Below are positions 47,205 to 60,704 of a stretch of 64,000 bases of DNA, piece after piece. The DNA is from Dioscorea cayenensis subsp. rotundata. Lineage: Eukaryota > Streptophyta > Magnoliopsida > Dioscoreales > Dioscoreaceae. The position numbers and the translations under genes were made by a program. Where the stretch lies: NCBI RefSeq assembly GCF_009730915.1, contig NC_052478.1, positions 15,731,808 through 15,795,807 on the forward strand. The letters are read 5' to 3'. Position 1 is the stretch's first letter. Each line of letters opens with the position of its first letter. The notes under the pieces were generated by a model. It had not been told where the DNA came from and made no database searches. It saw only the letters and a program-made list of their open reading frames with translations.

Positions 47205-49091
47205 AGGGTGATGAATGGATTAATCAGCAAGTTGCAAGGTCATTCTTGTCAGTTCCAATTATTCAAGCCCCAACTTCAAAAAGAGCTTGTACAGGACGAC
47301 ATTTATACTTGCCCCCGAGTCAGCCAATGCCTTGGAATCCTTAATCTTGCATTCAATTTCTAACCCACCAGGGTCTTTGATCTTCTTTGGTAGATTTCTT
47401 TAGAGAATAGCCTAACAACTTTCCCCCCAAGAAAATGGAAGATGCTTTTTCTAATTTGAGCCCATTGGTAAGAAATTCCTTCATAAATTTGATACAATTC
47501 GGCATTCGGGAAAAATATTCTACAAGCGGAAAATTAATGTGAAGTCACTTTAATACTTCCATGAATTTCTTGAATTGGGTATTCTCCTTATCATTCCTCA
47601 ATCTAGTTGGGTATGGAATTTTTGGTTGATATTCCCATATCGGAGATGGTCGATCTTCTTGAGGTTCCTTAGTCTTGCTGTGGTTGTCCTCAATGTCAAC
47701 CTCATCCCCGAAGGTTGCATCTCTTACCACATCCTTTTTCTTCTCCACAAGTGGTCTAGTATTTGGCCAAACCTCAACTTCTCTATCACCCCTCAAAGTG
47801 ATAGCCTTAAGCTGCTCTCATGGGTTGGCTTCAATGTTGCTAGAGAAACTCCCTTATGGTCGTTTAGAACTTGGCTTAGCCAATTACCCCACTTGGTTCT
47901 CAAGATTTTGAAGAGAATCTTGGACATTCCTCAAGGTAGTATTCACCGTGTCAAATCTTACTTGCTCACCATAAATCTTACCAACAACTCTTCTATAGAG
48001 AACTTCCTTTCCTTTGGTGGTGATGGTTGGTATTGGAAACCTAGAGGTTATGGAGGTCTCTGCTGCCCTTAGCCTCCCCGTTGGAAATTCGGCTGATTTC
48101 TCCACCCCATATTGTAGATATTGCCCTAGGGGTTGCCTTGGGGTCATGATCTACAACTCACAAAATCAACTTGCTCCATGGGAGCAATTGACATCCCCAA
48201 GATGGGACATTGAGTAACATTGTCTCGTCCTTCACATGTCACACATAGCATCACCACTTTCGAGTTTGAACTTACTTTCTTTGTCATAAGAAGATCGAAC
48301 CTCCTTATCAATGCATCAACATTAGCCTCTAAAGCAATGATGTCATCTAATTCATGAACTCCAGCAACTCAGGTTTTTTATGCCTTTGGTGCTCAATGAG
48401 ACTCATTTCTTGTAATGCCTTCAAATAATTGCTTAGCCTCACCATGGTATTTGTTGCTTAGTGAACCACTTGGTGCCACATCAATAAGTTGATATGTTTG
48501 ATAATGCAACCCATTGTAGAGAATATAAACTCGCATCCAAGAGGTGAAACCATGACGTAGGCACTCTCACAAGAGTTCCTTGAAACTCTCCTAAGCTTTA
48601 AACAATGTTTTTGAATCCCTTTGATAAAATACAAAAATCTCTTGCCTTAATTTTGTCATTTTGCTTGGAGGAAAATACCTGTAGAGAAATTTTTTGACCA
48701 TGTCTGCCCATGTCTTAATAGAACCCTAAGGAAGTGATGTAAGCCATTTATACACTACTCCTCTCAAACAGAAGGAACACAAACTAAGTCTAATCGTGTC
48801 ATATAAAACCCCGTTCACCTTCAAAAGTGGCGCACATCTACAAAAATCTTGACAAGTGCTCGTTTGGGTCTTCATCTGTGAACCATCAAACTATGCTGTA
48901 TTTTGAATCATTCTGATTGAGCAAGCCAAATCAATGTTATTGCCATTCATCATTGAAGCTTTAACACTAAAATCTTCTCTTATAAACTGTCGTCGCTCAT
49001 AACCAGAAAATGTTTTCCTCTGTTCGGCCATGGTAGAGGATTCACTATCCAACTCTACAAACCTCTTAGGATTCGCACAGGCCATACACAA
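47205..49091 (-). pseudogene. Gag and protease remnant of H
   Basis: Minus-strand pieces: MAEQRKTFSGYERRQFIRED (N-terminus), SIKTWADMVKKFLYRYFPPS, KMTKLRQEIFVFYQRDSKTL, MRVYILYNGLHYQTYQLIDV, a zinc knuckle CVTCEGRDNVTQCP, then the basic linker and DPGGLEIECKIKDSKALADS-GASINVVLYKLFLKLGL with a DSGA protease active site. Stops and shifts are numerous. It is a divergent relative of the other gag copies here. Confidence 0.75.
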
Positions 49092-49234
49092 GTTGCTTGC
49101 AAAAGAACATTAGAAGAATGCGAAATGTTGCACGAAGAATAAAAAGATGAATGAAAGACAAGTAAATGAAAAAATAAATAAATAACAAAAAATTACTAAA
49201 GTAGTGAGGTAGGTGTTTTCCGAGTATCCTCGGG

Positions 49235-49615
49235 TCCGTGGTAATGGTGCCAAAACCTTGATGGTGAGGGTGCATATCGTCGAAGAATGACTACACTACT
49301 CCCCGACCACAAGTGCATGGTTGTCAAGTAATAAATCTCCCGTGCATGAGCAAGAGAGGACCGTATTCCCCAAGAAGTACTATTGCATTTTCTTTGACGA
49401 CACTATCTAGTCTACAAAATGGAGATGATTATTTAATTGTAAGTAATGTATAAAGAAACAAATATAAAAGACACCACATGAACTAAAAGTTGTGTAAACA
49501 TAGAGGATAAGAAGGCCTTAGACAAGGATCCCCTCTGGAGAATAGCAATGTAAGGATGAATTGAGAAAAAAGTATGATGTTAGCTAGGCTTTGGTCTACG
49601 ATAGTCTAAAGTCAA
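49235..49615 (-). repeat. Primer site and truncated 5' LTR of H
   Basis: Minus strand TGGCACCATTACCACGGA (49252-49235) is an altered tRNA-Asp-type site. The LTR begins TGATGGTGAGGG on the plus strand at 49259 and fades at about 49615, so the rest is lost. Confidence 0.6.
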
Positions 49616-51275
49616 CTATTCTAGAACCTCCGGTGATAGCAGTTCATAGTTTATACTTTCGTGTCTAAGCTTTGCTCTAGGTTGCGAGGTAGTGCCACAA
49701 CGGAGTTGAGTTCCACTGTGAGTTTTTCGCTCTTGTCCTCTGCATCCTCCTCCTTCTCCAGTTGCTGCAGCCACACCGGTGGTGATCTTAGATTTTTTAT
49801 CTTTTTTTTTATTTTTATAATAATATTTTAATGAAAAAAAAACCATGCCAGTAGTAGTTAACAGAAAAATTAACATGCGTTAGTCTCTAAACTAGTTTTT
49901 GTCAATATCAAATAATAGAGATACTCAATCGGTAACAAATTGAAATAGATGGATTGAAGAGGTAAGGTGCACAAGTTAGACCATTTGGAGTATTACACCT
50001 TATTTCTTATTGTTTGATGGATTGATTTCATTATGATTGTTTTGTTGTTTGCCAACATTATCACACTGGCTATGCCCTTTACTCATTTATTTTGAGTTCA
50101 AGTTGATATGATAATTGCCAATAAATGGCTTTTTGCTAGGAACGAAGTGAACATCTTACAAGCATATTGCAGTCAAGATCATCGAATTCCTAGTAGGATA
50201 AAATTTTATACATTCCTAGATGATCATAGAAGACAGATTTTTGAAAAAAATAAAAAATAATAATTGGGTGGGAGAGCCTAATCATAAAAATATTATATCA
50301 GAATTAAGCTGATTGTTTAGAGATTAGCGAAAAATAAAATATGCAGGCAGGCGCCCATCAATGAATAGATGTAATGCAAAATATTTGCCCGTGCTAAATT
50401 ATAAAGACCCTTAAAATTTGTATTAATTTTCATCAAATTAACCCCAATTCCTTATTATAAACCTTTTATATATTATTCGGAACGAGAATTTGGAATGCCA
50501 GCCTCAAAATTTTAAGATAAAATTCTATTTTGGGTTATTTCGTACTCTTTTTTTTTTGGGCTCTTACATTTCCCAATTTTTTGTTTTGGCCCATTCAATA
50601 AAAAGGCCTCAGAGCTGTTGCTATATAAAAGCACTTTCGGATCATGAACTAGGAATGTCTTATTTTTAAATATTGAAGCGGTTTCTTCACGATCGATAGT
50701 TTTACAACTCTAGCAAGTCAATTGTTAAAACTAAGATTCAATGCTTTGAATATGACATAAAGATGCTCTGCACACACTGATACTCGCAAAAAATTAATTC
50801 TCACAATTCTGTGGGAAATCAGGACTGCCTGTTATTTTGTTGTTGTCAAAGAAAAACAATACATGACAATGCTGTGACCACAAATCTGTTCCTACATATA
50901 TATTTCAATAATCTACATATGTGAGAATAACCACCCACATTCCAATGCCCCTCAATACAAGAAGAAAAGAAATTCATGTACCTCCCTCTTTTCCACCAGT
51001 GAACAGGACTTTTCCTCAAAGAAATTCTGCAATCATCTCAGATGGATGAACACAATTCTCTCTTTACTCAAAATCATTGCTTCCAAAATTCATTGATCTG
51101 CCAAGAATTTTATTTTAAATTCTATTCCATATAAACCTGGGAACTCCACATCTTCAACTTGGTAACAGTGCTTGCATCCTTAGCACCTGCAGCTCAGACA
51201 AACAACGATCATATATGCAATCCACTTATCATTGGTAAGAACCTTAGTCATAAATCAGCAGGGTTTCACTCAGGA
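49616..51275. other. Intergenic region between remnant H and COG1
   Basis: No gene recognised. A minus-strand frame at 49616-49876 is low-complexity and lysine-rich, with no family resemblance. A plus-strand TATATAAAAG at 50621-50630 has no gene after it. The right end (about 51050-51275) should contain the COG1 3' untranslated region; a minus-strand AATAAAA lies near 51110. Confidence 0.5.
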
Positions 51276-54200
51276 TCATGACTCAAACTTGGAGGCCCCT
51301 GCTGTAAGAGATGAGAAAAGTCCTGCAGCTGGGGCAGGAAGCATGTCTCCAATTGTTGACATGCCCTTGAATTTGCTAACTTGGCTATCAGCAGAAAGCA
51401 TAGATCCCCACCGTGATGTGCTCTCTCCAAACTTGCTTCCAACCTAGAAGTGACAGTAATTCATTGCCATTAGAGGTAATCATATACAGAAAAGGGTACT
51501 GATGCCATGACAATGAAGAACCAATTTTACAGGTGAATAACCTGAAGTTACACTTATGTTGAAATCACTGATAAGCATGATGAATTAGTAAAACCCATGT
51601 CAATAAAAGAGTGTGTGATCCTTTAGTTGAATCAAATGTTCAAGCTGTCATAAGTGTGATTTCTAGCATGTTGAAATTGAGCAACTAAATTTGGCTCATA
51701 GCACCTGTCTCCAGGTAACAGAACAGGACCCTGATAGTCTGGGGTGATCACAATCCAGAGTTCATATAGCTTCCAATTGAACAGAACAATTTCTTCAAGC
51801 CATTTATATCCATTACAAGCCTAGATTCTAATGAACTTCCATTTTAATATATTCAAACTTCACCTATTGTACTCTTGACGGCCATTAATTGGCCATTAAT
51901 TGAACATCAAGATTACATCTAAAAAGCTCATGGTCTATATGCATCACAACCCTGAATAATAGGCCCTTTGACCGAATGATATACCTGGGTCATGAAGGAC
52001 TTCAGCAATGGTGTGGCAACTCCAAAACTCATAGTATCATCCATATCAGGCTTTGGTAACTGTTGGCCATTTGAATGAGTTTTCCACGGACTCAACGATG
52101 CATCATCTGTGGATGACTGAAGAGCAGATTTATGCATGCCTCTTGAAGATAGGACAGGAGCACTGCAAAGTAAAATTATGAACAGAAAATATGCAGAATA
52201 GTTAAATAACAAACGAAATAATCATTAAAGTAAAAACAAATGGCTTCTAATACGAAAAAGTGAAATACATGATATTTCACCAAACTTATAAATCAAACAA
52301 CCAACTTTGAGGCGCACACAATATCACTTATATTTTTTAAAATTTTCACTAAATATTTATTATGGCTAAGCGTAATATTTAGGTTCTGACCATTGAATTT
52401 AGGTAAAACAAAAATTTTTATTTTTAAAAAAAAAAACACTTGCATTTTGTCAGTCAGAACACTTCAATTCCCTAAACCATAAAAATTATTGTTTAGTTGC
52501 AGAGGCTATGCTAGTCTCATCAGAAGAAGACTAATTCTATTAATACCCTTACTTTGCGTATAAATCATGGTGGAAAATATAGTTATACCATGACATTGAT
52601 TAAATACACACCCTCACAAAACCAAATCAAACCCCCTTCATCAGCGCATCTTTATCCCATGCTGGTTGTTTTCCCTTCACCTCATTGCTCCTTGACTACT
52701 ATTATACATCATTGCAAATCAATCAGCTCAATAAACATACTTATGTACCTTAATTTGATGTTCTGGTGAATTACTTCTCTTTTTGCAACGAAATATAAAA
52801 ATTTATCATAATACAATATAGTTGTAAATTTATTAACATAGCCCATAGCTAAAAAAAGTTCTATTAAAGGATAAGCAACAAATTTAGCAAATAGTGCCCT
52901 AACCAACACCTAGTCCGCCCAAATGACAGTTTTATTCCTGAATTTAGTCCACCATCCATCCAACACTCAAAGACTGACCTTCCTTTTGGTACTCCACTTA
53001 ATCTAGTCCTCCCACTTAACACTCATCGCTAATACTTATTGACACACAAATCAAATACAACCTAAGGAAATTTCATTAATAGAGAACCATTATCATGGGG
53101 CAAATGACAGATGATCCCCTACATAAGGACACCATTAGACATTAACAGAGCTATCATAACTTGCAAAAAAATAAGTTTAAGTAATTAAAATTTGTAAGAG
53201 TTTGTTGATGTACCACATCCTACCACTTTGCAAACCTTATGTCAAATATAGCAAGGAAAAGTTCAAGAACAACTTGTAGGTAGAAAGAACAAGAAATTCC
53301 ATGTACCAAGCCACAATGGATTCTTCAAAATCTTCTTTTGATTTTTAAATAAGCAAATACCAAAAATTAGCCCATATAAATTAAAGGGTAAATAACTTAA
53401 AAGTCCTTGAGAATTTTTATTAAGATGATTTAGCTCCTCTGACTTTTCTGTTTATATTTTATCCTTGCTATATCAAGCACTTCCTCATTCCTCCCTCTCT
53501 TAGGTTAGAGTTGTTTATTTATTATAATTATTACTATTATTAATGACAAGATTACCCTCCTGTTGGAGAAGGACAGAAACACATCAGGCTGGCACTGATA
53601 AGCCTGAGCACCATGAGGTGGCGCTATGGAATCCAGCAGGCCAAGCCAAGCTCAGCACACATGCACCAAGCCATTCCAGTGCCAACCAAGCCAGCCAGGA
53701 AGGCCATGAAAGATGATAGTTGGAAAATGGCAAAGGTAAAGGAGAATGATAGTAGAGTCATTTCCATACTTAATTTTAGTGGGTTAAGTGTGATCGGATC
53801 TTACAAGTAAATAATTTAAAAATGAGGAATCTCAAAAGCAGTGGTGCAAATTGGTAGATTTATTGGAAAAGTGATACTTTGCCAGGGACATTATTATGTC
53901 GCTTTCCTCTTCTTATCAAGCTCGTAATTTTCCCATTATTTGCATTTCCTAATTGCCACTATTAGGGGAAAAGGCTATTGATATTATGTGGGTACAATCC
54001 AGTATAGCAGAATTTACAGGAACTTGTATCAGCTAAAAAATGAATTAGTTCTAACCATTTTTCCTACTACTGCCAAGTTCATTTGAGTCTTTCAGTAGTA
54101 CGCCAAGTTCATTTGAGTCTTTCAGTAGTACAATGCCTGATATATCCGATTGCAATCATATTAAAAAGCCCATACTTAATATCCTAAATTATAATACTGC

Positions 54201-57200
54201 AGTCTCAACAATCAGGTATTATTCAATTTTAGGTTCCTTCAACTGATTCTATATATGCCTGTTACTAATCTTATAATTGTTTTCATAAGCTACTCCTCCC
54301 ACCTCCTGACCTTGATATTCTGGATTGACAAAGGAACACTACCACACCACTGTGCAACTGTTTGCAGCATTGATTTGTTCATCAACAATACAATCACAAG
54401 AATATGTCCTAGCAAGCATTCTAAAGCAGAAAAGTTAAACAATGAAAAAAAACCAAAAAAAAAAAAAAAAAAAAAAAAAGGAAATACCTGATTGGGAGGT
54501 ATTTAAATCGTGGCACTGTGCCACACCTCAAAATATTTGAGTCTGTATTTGACTTTGTAGGCAATTTTTGAACAGTGTCAGTGTACATGCGATTGAGCTG
54601 AACCAAGAACCCAAAAAGAACAGCATACCGCTTATATGATTGCTTTTCATTTTCCCAGAGATAAGGCTCATAGCTGCAATAATAAATAAATAAATAAGAT
54701 ATAACAAAGTCAAAACTTCGTATCTCACCAGCCCGATGATAATTTCTTTGATAAAAAGTATAACAATGATAATATAAGTAATGTTTTCTTCATTAGCAAT
54801 TGGAATTAATCAGTTGTCTCCAGAAATTAATGAGTGAAGAATCAAATTTCTACTTCTCATACCAATGTGCTTAAAGGCAGAACTTACGTAGCCCAATCAA
54901 TAGGATCAAGCCTTTGCGAAAGCCTATGTATTAGTCGGGTCACAGGCTCTGAACTCAGAGATCCAGATTGAAATTGTGACGCCATTCTTCTAACAGGTGG
55001 TAGTGGTGTGTTTGTGTCCGATTCAGAGTTGTTGGCTGTAGGATCTCTGCCCCCTGATAAAACATCAGCACAGAATCGTAGGTCTAACAAAATTTGCAGA
55101 ACTCCTTTCTCTGACACCCGAGAATCGTGAGCCTCAATAGTTGGAGTAAAATCTGCATATATGTCGACCACCTATATCACAAACCCAGTTAGTCTGAAAA
55201 ATGACTGCACAGACTACTGGGACCACAATATACTGCTGTCAATGTATACAAGCAAGCATCTATTTAAACAGAAAAAATAGTAACTCTTCAAAGATGAAGA
55301 TGGCTAAAAATATTCAGTTAAGACAAAGATCAAAGAGCATTTTAGGGTGAGATGACATTGAGGTGATGAATACATGCCAAATGTTAAACTATTCAGTATT
55401 TTTTATTTTATATTTTGACTTCATATTATAAAAGTATAAAGCATGATTTTAGCGATTGCTGTACTTTCTACTTTGACGGGTCTGTTTATATGCTTAAGAA
55501 ATAAAATAAACTTTCAAACAATATAAACTTTATGAGACAAAGTTAGTTAAAATAAAATCATGACAAAACATGCTTGTTTAAAAAGTAATAGAACAAAATC
55601 AACAAATATAGATATAGGCATAGCTTTAGTGAGGACAATATATAAATATAGACATAGCTTTGACTTATCAATTGTTATAAGCAGTTCAACATTGCACGAA
55701 AGTTATAACTCATGATGAAATCTAGGATCAAATTCTAATTTATGAGGTTCCCCTTCCGTAAAACTGTGACACATGATTATGAAGCATGTTCAATGTGCTA
55801 GGTTAAAAATAAGGTCAACTCCTAAAAGATGCAGACAACAGTAATACCTTGAAAACATCATCCTTAATAATATCAGAATATTTTATTGATATTCACATTA
55901 TTCAACAAAAGACTACGATTTTGATTTCATGAGGGACATGAATTCATTCTCAAAATAAAGATTCATACCTTCTTCAACAATCTCCAGGCAAAATTTTGCA
56001 GTATAATTTTGTCTAGGACATGACCACCAACTTTATGGATTTGTAGACATGATTGGAAAATAAAAGAAGTAATGTAAAGAGAAGGCATTGAAGGCAGAGA
56101 TATTTTCATCTCTACGGTGCCATCACTAGAATCCTCTTGTTTGATGACAGTTGTTTCCCAACCCTGTATAGACAGTATATGAGACAATCATATAACTAAT
56201 AATCCCCAAGAGAACAATGAAACTGAGCAATCAAAATACCATGTTGCAGTTTAAAATGGCAAAACCTTATTCTAGAAAATAGAATCTAGAGCTAAGAACT
56301 CCAACAACTACAAACATACCAAATTTCACAATATTAACAGAAGCGGATAATTCAAGATTTGTCCTGCAATTTATGTAATTCTTAGATAGAAACCAAGATA
56401 GTTTGCATATTTTGAGCTCAAAAGTTGAAATTTGCTTGACTAATAAAAACATTTTTTGATCAACACAGCTATCATGATTACCTTCTCCGGAATTACACGT
56501 AAATTCTTTGAAGGAAACAAATCAAGAACAGTGCCATAGATCAATGAAGTGAACAACATTGGTTATCACATTTCCTACAACATATTTTAGCTCAAATCAA
56601 CCAAAATTCCTAACATATTATCAAATACTTTCATGGCAACATCTGTTCCATCTTCTAAATGAGGTGAGCAATGTTGGTTATCGCACAAGCTCATAAACTG
56701 TTGATTCTTTCTTAATAATTTCTTCAACTGAAAAAACTACCTTTTCATCAATTGCATTACATACAACGCAATAAATGATTTACAAAATGCCTATGAATAA
56801 AGCATGGTCCTCTAGCAGGAAAAAAAAACAACAAATTTAATCAGCAAATCTACCATCTCAAGTGTCAAGCATAGATCATAGGAAAACTACATCAAGTAAC
56901 TATTAACCATGATAATAATGTAGTTGGTAGGCCTAGCTGAAAGTCATAATTCATTTTCTGTCTCAAATAATAAAATAGCTCAATCCTAAGTAGATAGGTC
57001 AAAGTGCAATTTGGCTCTCAATGAAATCAATATAGATAGTTGAAAGAGTACTTTTCATAGCATCCCAAAGCAAGAAAAGGTTAACTTCAATCCCTAAACT
57101 AAGAAAAAAAAATTCAAAGGAAGTTCTCCTAAACAAATGGAAATGTGAGTCACTTTGGTCTTACATTTCTTAGTCTTTCCAACTTCAGAGACCAAAAATG

Positions 57201-60200
57201 AATCATTTTTGCATTTAGTGACCAAAACATACATAGGGGTATAGTTCAAGGACCAAGAATGCACTTCCAACATAAGATACGCATTAATAACACCTCAAAA
57301 AAAAAAATTAAAAGAATTAAAAAAAGAATTAAAAAAAATAGTTGCTTAAGTACAAACTAATATTACAAGTTGTCTCTCGTTAAATATACTATGTTCATCT
57401 CCCTAAAAACTCTAATATTATTTAAAAATAAAATACCAGTAGAGAACCTTTTAATTTTGTAACTAGGGTTCACTGATGTGCTGCCTATTTGATGCTTGCT
57501 TCTAATAAACCTATAGTGTCAAGTACAAATTTCAATAATGTCAAAATTGCAAAACTAATCCAATCACCAATAATTCATAAAAATGTCCTCATCACAAAAA
57601 TTCAGGAGAATTAGTTTGCAAGCACAAGAGATTAGGCAAATATGACAGTACACTAAATGTTAAAGCTATAAGAAACATTCATGGCAAACAAGTAAGAGGA
57701 CCTGATGCATCATTTATTCAGTTATTGAAGAAGGTGAAACCTTTAAATTTATCAAAGATTTGAATGAGCAAATATGAATAGTGATGTCAGAGTAGAAGCT
57801 ATGTGGCTACAGAGCATAGTTAGCTCAACACAGAAAAAAGATTAAACATAATGTATATAAGAAAACCACTTTAGGGCACAAGGAAAAAAGTAACAACGAC
57901 TAGTTTAGATCTGAATACAAAGCAAGGATAACAATGATCTAACAAGAAAGCAAAGGCTAAATGAACTGCAAAACACACTCACCATATCCTTGATGTCTAA
58001 ACTTAATCTATCTATCATCAGAGATCCATCTGACTTAATAACTAAAACAATTTCTTTTGACCTAGTTCTATGACTAGCCAATCTAGCCAATCTACCTAAA
58101 GAATTTCAACCCAGAATTGGCAGTAATAATAACAAATGTTTTACTATAGCTATAGAAAAATATTAACTTCTATCTCCCTTCGTCACATTATAAGCAATTG
58201 TGAGCAACAGCCCACATGAAAACATTATTTTGCAACAAAAGAACAGTCATGTCTGATTCTCTGTTTTATAGGTGAGGTAGTGGCCTTGTCCCCCTACGTT
58301 TAGCAATGACATTCACATAACATTTTCAAACTATGTTATGATTGTTATTTGAAGAATAAAACATTTTCAAATGCACATTCTCAAGTTAAATGGATTGACA
58401 ATTGTTTACAGAATATCTATAAATTAATTCACATACCCGCAAAGCAGTTGATGAAGATAGCGCATCATCTTTTCTGAGATCATTGGAAAGAATAGAAGAT
58501 AGTTCATCAGACACCCATGTTATCCACAAGCTATGAGCTTTGACACAAAGTTCTTGCAGTCTTTTGTTGAGTTCATCAAGCTTAGGGTTTGTACCATCAT
58601 CCGCTACAAACAAAGCAGCAGCTGCTGAAACCATCTGCCTCCTAGTACTATCACTGAATTGCCTTCTAGGGCTTCTTGGACTATCTATCACATTCCGTCT
58701 AGGTGTAAAGGAGACTGGAGAATCAAATGAGACTTTAGATTGTTTTGAGAAAGGTGATTGCGGCATTAGAAGCACAGCACTACTTCTTTCTTTCACCCAT
58801 TGTCGTGGAGAACCAAGTATCAATGGTATATGGCTAGAATGGTTCCTTAATGCAAACAAGAGGTGCCCAATGAAAAGGGACCTCTCCACGACCATAGAAG
58901 ATGGCTGAGAATTCTTGTCCTTTGAATTCTTTCCTAAAGAATCAGAAAGCTGCCCAAGTTCATCTTCAAGTTCTTTCAGTATGGCCGATATGGTGTTGTA
59001 ACAACTATCTTGGAGATATGGCACTACTTCCTTCAATCTCGAAGTAGAATTGAATGACTCTACAAAGCATAAGACATCGTCTAGTATGCTTCCACATCTA
59101 GTATCCACCGCATCCCTGATCTGACCAACTTCAGGTCCAAAATAAGCATTGAGGCAACCTTTGAAGTCATGTTCATCACTGATTGGTTTCAAACTATACA
59201 AAGGCCCTGCCTTGCAATGATTCGGATCTGAAAACCATACTCCTCCACCAGTGGAAGGTTTCTTCAGATAAGCGTGGAAATCATTTCCATTGGTATCACG
59301 GGCTACAATAGCTTCCACAGATTCCTTTACACTGGTCTTCCGCAAATCCTCAAAACTAGAGAATACAATCTCTTTCATCTTTCTCAAGAAGGCCTCCTCC
59401 AACCTATCTTCAAGAATGTCCTTCCCATCTTTCAAGATGAGCCCACAAATCTGGCTCCAGGGAGACTCAATCTCTGATCCAAAAACACTCTTAAGCCACT
59501 GCTCCAAGCTTGCCTCCAACCCTTCTCGTTTGTCCAGAGCCTCATGCACAAGCTTCTCAGCAGATGCCAAACCATGTCCATTCTCAATTACATCAATCAA
59601 TCTTTTCCCATTTGCCAAAGCTCCAAAGATCTCATCACAGCAGTCCTTCAACCATGAAGAGCAAGTATTGGCCACAAACTCTGGTTCAAGAAGAACCATT
59701 GCAGACTCAAGCCTCTCGCGGTATGATTTCCAAATCCTCACCTCCTCCTCTGGATTTGGAATTCCTCCAAAGAGCTGAGTTCCCGGAGGCGATCCCAGAA
59801 CCTTCTTATAAAACAACGGCATCTCATTCAAAGCAAGAACGAAAAGCTCACCAACCTGCCCCAAGCTGGCCCGAATTATCCGAACAACATCACACATCAA
59901 TGCAGTAAAAGATTCAAGATTGGAGCAAGAGCCGGCGATCTTCTGAGAAATCCACAATCGCCGGGAATCAAGAAACAGAGACAAGATCTGCTGGGGGGTG
60001 AGATCATCAATGGTGGCAGCGGCAGCAAGGGCGTCGGCATAAGAAGCAACAGCAAGGCCAGGCTCTGAGAGGCGTTCGCGGCTGCGCAGCGAGATCTGAG
60101 GGCGAAAACTCTCGACGATCTGCCACTGATGCGCAAGAAGGCGAAACTTGGAGAGGATCTCAGAGTCGACGAGGAGACCATGGACAGCGCGGGCGCGGAG

Positions 60201-60650
60201 GTAGCGGCCAGCGGCCTCGAGAAGCATGGATTCGTCGAGACAGCCCCAGATGTTCTCGGAAGTGTCAACGAGGTACTTGACGCGGGCGGCGAGGGCGAAG
60301 GTGCGGGCGCGGGCGGGATCACGGGCAGGGGAAGGAGAGGGGCGGGACTCAGGGTCCGAGGAGAGGGAGGAGAGGGAGGAGGTGATAAGGGAGAGGTTGG
60401 AGGAGATGGAGTCGCAGGAAGAGCGCATAAGGAGGATGGAGTCAGCAGAGTCGATAAGGTCGCGATAGCTCCGGCCAACGAGCTGCCGGAGTTCTTCGCT
60501 CTTGGCGTCAATGTCGAGGCGGGTGGAGGACTCGATGGAGCGGATCTGGGCGATGGGTTTCGAGCGGAAGAGAGCTTCGGCATCGCGGGGAGAAGGGTCG
60601 GGCGAAGGCGGCGGCGGTGACGCCTGGGAGGCGCGGGTGGGAGTCCTCAT
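51276..60650 (-). CDS. COG1: Conserved oligomeric Golgi complex subunit 1, six exons
   Basis: Exons on the minus strand: 60650-58437, 56163-55969, 55171-54888, 54673-54488, 52162-51985, 51443-51276 (stop TGA). All five introns are GT-AG and phases agree, giving 1074 residues, a normal plant COG1 length. The start is the ATG at 60650 ([14 protein letters not shown]); the frame is open further upstream but has no ATG. Residues about 20-110 are the Vps51/Vps67-type helical domain ([40 protein letters not shown]). Exon 2 carries [15 protein letters not shown] and [13 protein letters not shown], exon 3 [20 protein letters not shown], exon 6 the conserved end ([18 protein letters not shown]). Known role: subunit of the COG tether at the Golgi, needed for retrograde vesicle traffic and glycosylation; plant mutants show organ growth defects. 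The 5' half of exon 1 is GC-rich. It appears intact. Confidence 0.93.
52163..54487 (-). other. COG1 intron 4 (2325 bp)
   Basis: GT at 54487-54486 and AG at 52164-52163. Next to the donor is a run of 25 T (minus sense, 54479-54455). A perfect 30-bp tandem duplication lies at 54072-54131. A 'ggccaagccaagctcagc' rich segment (53560-53720) looks like inserted low-copy sequence. No coding exon seen. Confidence 0.85.
56164..58436 (-). other. COG1 intron 1 (2273 bp)
   Basis: Donor CGG|GTATGTG at 58436 and acceptor ATACAG|GGTTGG at 56164. An open stretch at about 58090-57975 ([20 protein letters not shown]) ends in GTGAGTG, but the exon 1-exon 2 join already restores the conserved LRGWE sequence, so it is not a required exon. 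The rest is AT-rich with nothing recognised. Confidence 0.85.
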
Positions 60651-60704
60651 TGGCTCCGGCGAAGGGAAATGCGGGAAACGCCGACGAGATCTGGAATGGC
60701 GCAA

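Larger units (their letters stand above)
43421..49615 (-). mobile_element. Athila-like remnant H, lacking RT and integrase
   Basis: Minus orientation: LTR fragment (49615-49259), primer site (49252-49235), gag with a CCHC knuckle, protease split by a solo LTR, a short linker, the 'aagcacttcttgggaggcaaccc' box (44850-44825), then an Athila ORF1-like frame cut at 43421. No reverse transcriptase, RNase H or integrase lies between protease and box, the same gap as in the element at 1-6219. Confidence 0.75.

Noticed and set aside
49616..49876. Minus-strand lysine- and glycine-rich frame
   Set aside because: Low-complexity composition, no motif, no splice or promoter support.
57905..58090. Possible extra COG1 exon ([20 protein letters not shown])
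   Set aside because: Exon 1 joined directly to 56163 already gives the conserved LRGWE junction in phase; this stretch has no recognised counterpart.
60651..60704. N-terminal extension of COG1 beginning RHSRSRRRF
   Set aside because: The upstream codon at 60704 is TTG, not ATG; the first ATG in frame is at 60650.
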